From CAIWHR01 sp963781285 (GTDB lineage Bacteria > Pseudomonadota > Gammaproteobacteria > Burkholderiales > Casimicrobiaceae): 64,000 bases of DNA. Below the pieces are notes generated by a model, which saw only the letters and a list, made by a program, of their open reading frames with translations, had not been told where the DNA came from and made no database searches. A program made the position numbers and the translations under genes. Position 1 is the stretch's first letter, and every line of letters begins with the position of its first letter. The stretch spans positions 347,471-411,470 of the forward strand of contig CAWAFI010000008.1 of assembly GCA_963781285.1 (NCBI GenBank), given 5' to 3'. Shown here piece after piece: positions 8,369 to 17,981 of the stretch.

Positions 8369-8530
8369 GGTGGGCGTCTCCTGTGCTGCGTGTTGTCGTT
8401 ATATAGGGTTGCGCTGCGTACGTTTCATCTCGTCGTCCGATTCATTGCCGTCGCGGCGTCGTTCCCGCAGTTGCCGCGGCGTCGTCGCAGTTGCGGGGGG
8501 ACCCAGTGACGTTCGCTGGAAGACACGGGT

Positions 8531-8546
8531 CCCCGCCTTCGCGGGG
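8531..8546. repeat. REP-like GC-rich hairpin
   Basis: CCCCGCCTTCGCGGGG forms a 6-bp GC stem around a CTTC/TTCG loop. Hairpins of this exact type are common dispersed intergenic repeats in Beta- and Gammaproteobacteria. It lies in the 202-bp gap between the DUF2442 gene and nrdB and may stabilise or attenuate the message. Confidence 0.5.
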
Positions 8547-8570
8547 GCGACGGGAAAGCGGGAAGTATCG

Positions 8571-8834
8571 TCAGTGCATCGCGCTCAATTTGTCGTACAG
8601 ATAGTCGGGTGCGAAGTCGACGCCGTGATGCCAGGCGATCGTCGCGAGCCCGTAGTCCAGGAAAAACTCGGCGAAGCGGTCACGATCGCGCAACACGTCG
8701 AAATTCTCGCCGTAGAGATCGTCCGCAAGATCGACGACGCCTTTCCGTCCATCGTTGAATTCCAGCCAGACCTTGTAGTCTCCGAGGTAACGCGCTTCGA
8801 TGACATGCCGTTGCACATGCTCGTAACGGGCCAA
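8571..8834 (-). CDS. DUF2442 family protein
   Basis: An 87-residue protein with the DUF2442 pattern: HVIEARYLGDYKVWLEFNDG, VVDLADDLYG, FDVLRDRDRFAEFFLDYGLA and a terminal DFAPDYLYDKL. The family is often found beside toxin-antitoxin DUF4160 partners, but none is adjacent. The start is taken as TTG at 8834 because GAGGAGG lies five bases upstream; a GTG a few codons later is the alternative. It sits between nrdA and nrdB on the same strand and is probably co-transcribed. Function unknown. Confidence 0.75.
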   Translation of the reverse strand: MARYEHVQRHVIEARYLGDYKVWLEFNDGRKGVVDLADDLYGENFDVLRDRDRFAEFFLDYGLATIAWHHGVDFAPDYLYDKLSAMH

Positions 8835-8961
8835 ATCGGCCTCCTCTTGGCAGGTTGACGAACGCGGCCGCGGCTGACGGTGGTGCGCGCTGCTGCGTCG
8901 CGCGCCGCCGCTCGCGGCCTCCGCGATGCGGACCGGCCACCGGCCCGCACCGGACTGCTCC

Positions 8962-9144
8962 TCAATCGCCGCGGTTCGGCTCCGGCAACGCTTCCGCCTG
9001 CTGCCATCGCGGCAATCCAACTTCGTGGTTATCGTCGGCATCGACAGGGCGTGCGGCGATCGGTACGTTCGCCGCGGGCCAGCGCCAATGCTGGCGGCCC
9101 GCCTTGTCGGTGTAGGACTCCCACTTGTCGGTCTTTGCGTTCAT
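8962..9144 (-). CDS. Small hypothetical protein between nrdA and nrdB
   Basis: A 60-residue frame starting MNAKTDKWESYTDKAGRQHW, preceded by a strong AGGAGG ribosome site seven bases before the ATG. The segment YTDKAGRQHWRWPAANVPIA faintly resembles one half of the DUF1508/YegP repeat (YKDKAG.W.WRLKAANG), but this is only a visual similarity. The rest is polar and low complexity. The good ribosome site and its position inside the nrdA-nrdB unit are the main reasons to accept it. Confidence 0.5.
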   Translation of the reverse strand: MNAKTDKWESYTDKAGRQHWRWPAANVPIAARPVDADDNHEVGLPRWQQAEALPEPNRGD

Positions 9145-9306
9145 CTCGTGCCCTCCTGTCCGGGGTTGCAGGGCGTTGCTTTCCTCGCGCGGGGCCCGTC
9201 TGTCGCGGCTTGCGGGCCTGTCGCGGTCACTGCGTTACGACCAATCCTAAAGCCCAACTTCATTTCGCGATGCGTTCGCCCGTGGGCGGTGTGATTCGTT
9301 TCGGTG

Positions 9307-12235
<2,929 letters not shown>

Positions 12236-12427
12236 GGGGTTCTCTCCTGTCGAAATCTTGTCTTTGTCGGTGCCTGCGGCGGGTTTCGCTCCGGATCAGC
12301 CACTTTCGCGCAAAGCCACTACTGGCGCGGGTTTCCGGGCGACACACGCGGATTTCCCCTCGGGGCGAGCACTCCGGCGGCCAGTGCTGCAGGAGGGACA
12401 CCCGGGATTCTTCTTGCAAATCAAAAT

Positions 12428-12474
12428 CTACTACATCTTGTGTTCAAGTGCCTGCTGAACACAAAGCATAGTGG
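12428..12474 (-). promoter_or_regulatory. Two NrdR boxes upstream of nrdA
   Basis: Reading toward nrdA, CCACTATGCTTTGTGT (12474-12459) and ACACAAGATGTAGTAG (12443-12428) each match the NrdR-box consensus ACACWATATATWGTGT at 12 of 16 positions. Their centres are 31 bp apart, the spacing characteristic of paired NrdR sites. NrdR is the ATP/dATP-sensing repressor of ribonucleotide reductase operons. The boxes are about 195 bp before the nrdA start codon. Confidence 0.8.
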
Positions 12475-12834
12475 GGAGGGCGGCGCTTGGCAAGCGCTTT
12501 TTCATGCACAGAATGAGGGCGCCAAAACGACAACAAAAACAGTCCTCTGCAACAGCGTTTCCGGCATATCCAACAACGTTCCACCGGCAATCCACCGCGC
12601 TGTCCACAGAACTTGTAGCCGACGAACGGCAGCATGCCCGTTGCAGTTTTGCGACAACAAAAATGGCCGTGATGAAATAATGGATTAGATGTGCGGCGCA
12701 ACATTACCGTAACAATCGCGAGTGACGCGCGATGCACAAATTCGAAGGGACCGCCTTGCCGGGCGCGAAAAGCCGCTGCGCGCCAGCCCCCGTGCGATGG
12801 CACGGCCCCGAGCCGTCCGTCGGACAGTTCGCAG

Positions 12835-13578
12835 CTATCCGGCGAGATGCGGCAGCACGAACAGCCGCGTCCCGGCGATCGCCACCACGGTTTCACCCGG
12901 CGCGGGGGAGACGAGAGAAAGGCCGGTAAGACGGCCAAACGCCGGTAGCAGCACACGCCGGCGACCGAGCACGAAGCAGGGCAGCCGCGCCGAGTCGCCG
13001 GCTGCGCCCGCCAACCGAACGCCCGGATGCACGTGTCCGCACAGTGCGTAGCCGGTCCGCGGTTGCACCGGATTGTGGCAGAGCACAAACGGCGCCAGCG
13101 GATGCGGGTCCGCGACGACGGTCACGTCCCACGCTGCCGGCGGATCGCCGGCGTTGGTATCGTGATTGCCGCGCACCACGGTGACCGCCACGTCGGCGTG
13201 GGCAGCGCGCCAACGGAGGAATGAAGCATCCAGCGCGGCGACGCGTCCCGCCGCCGCATGCAAGAAATCGCCGAGGATGACGAGCCGCGTGGCTCCCGTG
13301 CGCGCGACCAATGCGGCGAGCCGCGCGAGATCGTTCGCGGTCGCGCCGCGCGGCAACGGCACACCGCCGGCGCGGAACGCCGCCGCCTTGCCGAGATGCA
13401 CGTCGGCGACGAACAGCATACCTCCGCTCGGCCAATGCAGCGCGCGCTCCGGCAGCAGGGCGACGCGCTCGCCGGCGAGCACTGCCGTCACGCTGCCGTC
13501 CGCAGCAGGCGTCAGCCCAGTCGCCGACGCGGTTGGCGCGGCGAAGGGGAGCGACGCGTGGACGTGGGATCGCGACAT
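12835..13578 (-). CDS. pdeM: Ligase-associated DNA damage response endonuclease PdeM
   Basis: A 247-residue calcineurin-type metallophosphoesterase. The five metal motifs are visible: FVADVHLGKAAAF, LGDFLHAAAG, VRGNHDTN, LCHNP and GHVHPGVRL. The insertion with PLPRGATANDLARL is typical of the PdeM group, which in many Proteobacteria is encoded beside an Lhr-like helicase, an ATP-dependent DNA ligase and an MBL-fold exonuclease. The helicase is present 4.4 kb away (17982-20501) but ligase and exonuclease are not in the window. The ATG at 13578 is chosen because the upstream frame is not protein-like. Divergent from hyi. Confidence 0.85.
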   Translation of the reverse strand: MSRSHVHASLPFAAPTASATGLTPAADGSVTAVLAGERVALLPERALHWPSGGMLFVADVHLGKAAAFRAGGVPLPRGATANDLARLAALVARTGATRLVILGDFLHAAAGRVAALDASFLRWRAAHADVAVTVVRGNHDTNAGDPPAAWDVTVVADPHPLAPFVLCHNPVQPRTGYALCGHVHPGVRLAGAAGDSARLPCFVLGRRRVLLPAFGRLTGLSLVSPAPGETVVAIAGTRLFVLPHLAG

Positions 13579-13752
13579 GGGCACCACAGGCGTGCATTGC
13601 ACTTCGGCGGCACGATGCTGGCACGGCCGTTGCGTGTTGCGATACGGCGGTGCACACTTGGCTTCGCGATTGTAGCGTACGGGTTCTGCTGCTCGTGCGA
13701 ACGAACAGCGAACGTCCTGCCGCCGCTCAGACGGGTCGCCCCTGAAGGTGCC

Positions 13753-14568
13753 ATGCCAAGATTTGCCGCAAACGTCTCGTTCCTGTTCAACGAGGTCCCG
13801 TTCCTCGAGCGCTTCGCCGAAGCGGCGCACGCCGGGTTTCGTGCGGTCGAATGCTCGTTCCCCTACGAAGTGCCGGCGAAGGAGATCGCCGCGCGCCTCA
13901 AGGAGAACCGGCTCGAGATGGTGCTGTTCAACACGCCGCCGGGCGACTGGAGCGCCGGCGATCGCGGTACCGCGTCGCTGCCCGGCCGCGAGCACGAGTT
14001 CGCCGCCAGCTTCGTCAGTGCGCTGCGGTACGCGCAGACGCTTTCCTGCACGCGCATTCACGCGATGGCCGGCATCGTCCCCGCCGACGCCGATGCCGAG
14101 CAGCGGGCGCGACAGCGCTCGACGTTCGTGCGCAACCTGCGCTTCGCGTGCGGCGAAGCGGCGGAGCAGGGCGTCACCGTGCTGCTCGAGCCGCTCAATC
14201 CGCGCGACATGCCGGGTTACCTCTACACGAAACTGGAGGAGGCGCGCGCGATCCGCGAGGAGGTCGGCGCGTCGAACCTCAAGGTACAGATGGACCTCTA
14301 CCACACCCAGATCGTCGAGGGCGATCTCACCGAACGGATCCGGCACTGGCTGCCGCACATCGGGCACATCCAGATCGCCGGCGTCCCCGGTCGGCACGAG
14401 CCCGACGTTGGCGAGATCAACTATGCGTGGATCTTCAAGCTGCTGGACGAATTGAAGTACGACGGGTGGATCGGTTGCGAATACCGGCCGCTCTCGAGCA
14501 CGGCGGCGGGCCTGACGTGGCTCTACCGGTTACTGGATCGCCGGCCCGCCTCCGTCACCGGCGACTGA
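13753..14568 (+). CDS. hyi: Hydroxypyruvate isomerase family protein (Hyi/OtnI)
   Basis: A 271-residue TIM-barrel isomerase. MPRFAANVSFLFNEVPFLER and FRAVECSFPYEVPAKEI match Hyi; active-site glutamates lie in VLLEPLNPRDMPGYL and GWIGCEYRP, and metal-contact residues in MDLYHTQIVEGDL and GHIQIAGVPGRHEPD. Hyi interconverts hydroxypyruvate and tartronate semialdehyde in glyoxylate metabolism; OtnI acts on 2-oxo-tetronate. Without neighbours such as gcl or glxR, the substrate is uncertain. GAAGGTG lies before the ATG. Convergent with the GGDEF gene (25-bp gap). Confidence 0.9.
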   Translation: MPRFAANVSFLFNEVPFLERFAEAAHAGFRAVECSFPYEVPAKEIAARLKENRLEMVLFNTPPGDWSAGDRGTASLPGREHEFAASFVSALRYAQTLSCTRIHAMAGIVPADADAEQRARQRSTFVRNLRFACGEAAEQGVTVLLEPLNPRDMPGYLYTKLEEARAIREEVGASNLKVQMDLYHTQIVEGDLTERIRHWLPHIGHIQIAGVPGRHEPDVGEINYAWIFKLLDELKYDGWIGCEYRPLSSTAAGLTWLYRLLDRRPASVTGD

Positions 14569-14592
14569 CGTCGCCTGCCATTGTCACCGACG

Positions 14593-15777
14593 CTACGCGG
14601 CGTCAACTCCTGTCGTACCGACAAAGCGATCGCGCCCGGCGGCCTTCGCGCGATAGAGAGCCGCGTCGGCCTGCTGTACCCAGAGCTCGACGTTCGTGAT
14701 CGCAGGGCCGGCCTCGGCTGCGCCAAGGCTGACCGTGCAGCGCAAATCCGGAGCATCCTTGAGCACCAAGGTGTCCAGTTGCGTCCGGATGCGCTGCGCC
14801 ACTTCCTCGGCGCCGGCAAGGTCCGTCTCCGGCAGCACCAGCATGAATTCGTCACCACCGTAGCGGGCCGGAGTATCGGTCGCACGACAGCACTGGCGCA
14901 GGATTTCCGCGACACCGCACAGCACTTCATCCCCAGCCGGGTGACCGTAGCGGTCGTTGGCGGCCTTGAACTGGTCGATGTCGAGAATGACAAGCACCGC
15001 GGGCTGGCGAGTTCGTTTATGGCGCGCGAGCTCGAGTTCCGCGATTGCGAGGCACTGCCGGCGATTGCCGAGCCCGGTGAGCCCGTCGGTGTGGCCTATC
15101 TCGTCGAGGCGCCGGTTCTGATGGGCGACCTTGCGCACCAGCGCGTACGCGACCGCGCTGATCGCGAGCGGATAGATGACCAGGAAGGGCAGACTCGCGA
15201 CGATGACCGGCATCGGGGTTGCGATCTCGACCGGGAAGCCGAGCGCCGCCGAGGTCAGTGCGCACCCCGCCGCCAGCGAAGCGAGGGTCCGAGCAAGCAG
15301 CCGCATACCGCCCACGCTGATCTTGTCGACCGCAAGCATCGTCAGCAGCAGCACGCTCGGTAGCAGATTGAACTGCATCACCGCGATCCACACGCCGCCG
15401 AGCGTCGAGTCAACGAGCAGATTGCGCAACTCGGCTCGTCGCGGATCCGCGCTGTGCGTTGCCAGGAGCAACGCCGCATGCGGCCAGAAAAAGCCGTTCG
15501 CGACGAGCAGCAACCACCACGCTACGGGCTCTGCATGCAGGCGCAACACCGACGCGACACAGAAGAATCCGAGCCCGAGCCCCAGCGCGCGCAAGCGATG
15601 GATGCGCCGGACGAACCTCAGGTCGCGGACGCGGTCCCCGCCGCGTGAATGCAGCGCGCGAGTGTCGCGGTCGTGGGATAACTGCTCTGGGCGCGAGCGA
15701 TTGCTTCCGCGCGGCGTGGTGAAACGCGGGTGTCGCGCACGTCTCCGAAGGAGTAGTTGCGCGTTTTGGTAGGACAT
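14593..15777 (-). CDS. Diguanylate cyclase with MASE2 sensor domain
   Basis: About 394 residues. The N-terminal half resembles the MASE2 membrane domain of DgcC/AdrA: FVRRIHRLRALGLGLGF, NGFFWPHAALLLA, DSTLGGVWIAVMQFNLLPS and several transmembrane helices. The C-terminal half is a GGDEF domain (LDIDQFKAANDRYGHPAGDE, ARYGGDEFMLVLPE, SLGAAE, DAALYRAKAAGRDRF) with an intact GGDEF signature, so it should make cyclic di-GMP. No RxxD inhibitory site is obvious upstream of GGDEF. The start is uncertain: ATG 15777 gives MSYQNAQLLL; a longer start at 15792 is possible. A role in attachment or biofilm switching is inferred from the family. Confidence 0.88.
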   Translation of the reverse strand: MSYQNAQLLLRRRARHPRFTTPRGSNRSRPEQLSHDRDTRALHSRGGDRVRDLRFVRRIHRLRALGLGLGFFCVASVLRLHAEPVAWWLLLVANGFFWPHAALLLATHSADPRRAELRNLLVDSTLGGVWIAVMQFNLLPSVLLLTMLAVDKISVGGMRLLARTLASLAAGCALTSAALGFPVEIATPMPVIVASLPFLVIYPLAISAVAYALVRKVAHQNRRLDEIGHTDGLTGLGNRRQCLAIAELELARHKRTRQPAVLVILDIDQFKAANDRYGHPAGDEVLCGVAEILRQCCRATDTPARYGGDEFMLVLPETDLAGAEEVAQRIRTQLDTLVLKDAPDLRCTVSLGAAEAGPAITNVELWVQQADAALYRAKAAGRDRFVGTTGVDAA

Positions 15778-15955
15778 TGTCGGCGACGGCATCAGCGCAT
15801 TCCGGAAGGACCCGGTCGTGCCAGCGCTTCGCGGCGACGTGTGACGGCCGCCGGCAGTGCACCCGGCCCCGACCGAAAAGTGGGCTCCTACCGGATGGGC
15901 CTGCAATTACCTTGCCAAGGAGCGCCGTCGGTTGCTCTGGCCGGTGGCTTACTAG

Positions 15956-16372
15956 GCATCCCCGTGCGCGGGGCGCCTGCCTGCCACTCACAACGCCTCG
16001 GCCTCCTCGCCTGTTGTAGCCATGCGAGTGCCAGGCCGTCGGCCTCGTTGCGCTGATTCGCATTTGCTCGCATCCCCACGCGCTACCCGCGCGCAGGGCC
16101 CCTGCTCGCTGCTCACAGCGTCTCGGCCTCCTCGCCTGTTGTAGCCATGCGAATGCCAGGCCGTCGGCCTCGTTGCGCTGATTCGCATTTGCTCGCATCC
16201 CCACGCGCTACCCGCGCGCAGGGCCCCTGCTCGCTGCTCACAGCGTCTCGGCCTCCTCGCCTGTTGTAGCCATGCGAATGCCAGGCCGTCGGCCTCGTTG
16301 CGCTGATTCGCATTTGCTCGCATCCCCACGCGCTACCCGCGCGCAGGGCCCCTGCTCGCTGCTCACAACGCT
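15956..16372. repeat. Tandem array of 125-bp structured repeats
   Basis: Units begin at 16081, 16206 and 16331 with an exact 125-bp period. The units 16081-16205 and 16206-16330 look identical. The unit at 15956-16080 is diverged at its left end, and the last is cut off at about 16372 where it meets the end of the SDR gene. Each unit contains ATGCGAAT...ATTCGCAT arms enclosing AGGCCGACGGCCT, a large potential hairpin, plus the palindrome GCAGGGGCCCTGC. The array lies downstream of both flanking minus-strand genes' coding parts. Not a CRISPR: no spacers. Confidence 0.9.
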
Positions 16373-17127
16373 ACCGACATTCCGCCGTCGATGGTGATGA
16401 GTTGGCCGGTGATGTAATCGGCAGCATGCGACGCGAGGAACACCGCCAGTCCGCCGATCTCGTCGGGCTGGCCCCAGCGCCCGGCGGGCGTGCGCTTCAC
16501 CACCCACGCGTTGAATTCGGCGTTGTCGATAAGCGCGCGATTCATCTCGGTGGCGAAATAGCCGGGCGCGATCGCGTTGACCTGGATGTTGTGCGGCGCC
16601 AGCTCCACCGCCATTCCACGCGTCAACTGCCGTACACCGCCTTTCGCCGCGGTGTACGGAACGACCGTGGGTCGCGCGAGCTCGCTCATCAGCGATGCGA
16701 TGTGGATGATCTTGCCCGCTTTGCGCGTGATCATCGCCGGCAGCACCGCCTGCGAAACGAGAAAGGGCGCCGTCAGGTTGGTCGCGATGATGTCGTCCCA
16801 ATCCTGCTGCCTGAAATCGACGAGCGCATTGCGGCGCTGGATGCCGGCATTGTTGACGAGAATGTCGAGGTGACCGTACGACTCCTCGAGCCCGGCGATG
16901 CTGCGGCGAATCGCGCCGGCGTCGGTCACGTCGAATACGGCCGTCGATGCGGCAAGGCCTGCGTTGACGAGTGCGTTTGCGGCGGCGGCAAGTTCCGCCG
17001 GTCTGCGGCCATTGAGGACGACCGTCGCGCCTGCCTGCGCGAGTCCTTTCGCAATCGCGAAGCCGAGACCCCGATAGGCGCCGGTGACGAGCGCCACTTT
17101 TCCGGTGAGATCGAAGGGACCTGACAT
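16363..17127 (-). CDS. SDR family oxidoreductase, gluconate 5-dehydrogenase-like
   Basis: A 254-residue short-chain dehydrogenase, the same length as IdnO. Features: cofactor motif TGAYRGLGFAIAKGL, NNAGIQRRNAL (matching NNAGIQRR of IdnO), catalytic Ser in IASLMSELARPT, YxxxK in VVPYTAAKGGVRQLTRGM, then ELAPHNIQVNAIAPGYFATE and a terminal GGMSVAL. IdnO interconverts 5-ketogluconate and gluconate with NAD(P)H. GGAGG lies six bases before the ATG. The stop codon lies within the last repeat unit of the adjacent array, so the repeats abut the gene end exactly. Confidence 0.9.
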   Translation of the reverse strand: MSGPFDLTGKVALVTGAYRGLGFAIAKGLAQAGATVVLNGRRPAELAAAANALVNAGLAASTAVFDVTDAGAIRRSIAGLEESYGHLDILVNNAGIQRRNALVDFRQQDWDDIIATNLTAPFLVSQAVLPAMITRKAGKIIHIASLMSELARPTVVPYTAAKGGVRQLTRGMAVELAPHNIQVNAIAPGYFATEMNRALIDNAEFNAWVVKRTPAGRWGQPDEIGGLAVFLASHAADYITGQLITIDGGMSVAL

Positions 17128-17214
17128 GGCAATCCTCCCCAGGATGGATTGGCCTCGCAGGATGGTAACGCGCCAGGCGGCCACGAAGCTTGCCTGGACC
17201 TGTTTTTCAAGGGA

Positions 17215-17592
17215 TCAAGCCGCCGCGAGTACGAGGCCCCAGGCAACAAAGCGGCGAAATTCGTCCGTATTCGCAGTCGCAAGGGGCGCATCGCCGGTGA
17301 GGGCGATCGCCGCGATCATGCAGTCGACCAACGATCCCCGGTGTCGTCCGCTGCGATGGTAAAGCTCGGCCGCGACCCGCGCCTCCTCGTCGCGGAAAGG
17401 CGCCCGCTCGGCGATGATCTGCGCCACGATGGGGAGGTGCTCTTCGGCGACCGGTCCGCAAAGGAACTCGGTCCACGCCACCGCGCTCATGGCCAGCGTC
17501 TCGTCCTCCTTGAGCCACCGCCGCAAGGTGCGATCCTGTCTCGAACCCCGCACCAACGCCCGGATCAGAAAGCTGGTGTCGAGGTGGATCAT
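17215..17592 (-). CDS. vapC: VapC-type PIN-domain toxin
   Basis: A 125-residue PIN-domain ribonuclease. Acidic metal-binding residues are in place: Asp in MIHLDTSFLIRAL, Glu in AVAWTEFLCGP, Asp in SLVDCMIAAIAL and Asp in LATANTDEFRRF. VapC toxins cleave tRNA or rRNA and arrest growth until antitoxin is restored. The start overlaps the stop of the upstream antitoxin gene by four bases, the usual arrangement. Confidence 0.92.
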   Translation of the reverse strand: MIHLDTSFLIRALVRGSRQDRTLRRWLKEDETLAMSAVAWTEFLCGPVAEEHLPIVAQIIAERAPFRDEEARVAAELYHRSGRHRGSLVDCMIAAIALTGDAPLATANTDEFRRFVAWGLVLAAA

Positions 17593-17867
17593 CGCTTTCG
17601 GCGACGGGTTACCGACGCGCGGCGTTCGGTGCGCACCTCATCTTGCCAGCGAGCCGCCGACGGATGGGTCATCCGCAGCCCTCGCTGCAGGGCGTCGAGC
17701 GCCGCCAACCTCTGGCCGCCAGTGGGCGCCGCCTGTCCGGCAACCGAGCGAATCGCGCGCCGCAATGCTTCCGATTTGGTCACTCGCCAGTGGCGCGCCA
17801 CGGCTTCCAGCGTGCGGACGGTTTCAACGTCGAGCGAGTACGTCGATTTGATCGTGGTTACGGCCAT
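17589..17867 (-). CDS. vapB: Ribbon-helix-helix antitoxin of the VapB type
   Basis: A 92-residue DNA-binding antitoxin. The N-terminus TIKSTYSLDVETVRTLEAVA followed by HWRVTKSEALRRAIR is a ribbon-helix-helix fold; the C-terminal half (RMTHPSAARWQDEVRTERR) is charged and probably wraps the toxin. It is the first gene of the vapBC pair and overlaps vapC by four bases. Three GGCCATA repeats cover its start region (17862-17887), as expected for autorepression by the VapBC complex. Confidence 0.85.
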   Translation of the reverse strand: MAVTTIKSTYSLDVETVRTLEAVARHWRVTKSEALRRAIRSVAGQAAPTGGQRLAALDALQRGLRMTHPSAARWQDEVRTERRASVTRRRKR

Positions 17868-17887
17868 ACGGCCATAATAGGGCCATA
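17862..17887. promoter_or_regulatory. Probable VapBC operator, three GGCCATA repeats
   Basis: GGCCATA occurs at 17862-17868, 17870-17876 and 17881-17887. The first copy covers the vapB start codon. Iterated short direct repeats at the antitoxin start are typical binding sites for ribbon-helix-helix antitoxin dimers. Confidence 0.55.
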
Positions 17888-17981
17888 ACCTCGCTGCGTC
17901 AACCCATGCCTTTTCATTTCCAGGAGCGTGAACGACCGGGAAGCGGCCCTCCGCGGCCGATGCGCGCAGCGTCGATAAGCG

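Noticed and set aside
8531..8546. GC hairpin between the DUF2442 gene and nrdB considered as an intrinsic terminator
   Set aside because: No T-run follows on either strand; it matches common dispersed REP-like hairpins better.
12835..14397. 520-codon version of the PdeM frame
   Set aside because: The part upstream of 13578 is antisense to hyi and unlike any phosphoesterase; the ATG at 13578 gives the family length.
15956..16372. Repeat array considered as a CRISPR
   Set aside because: Units are 125 bp, contiguous and without unique spacers; no cas genes nearby.
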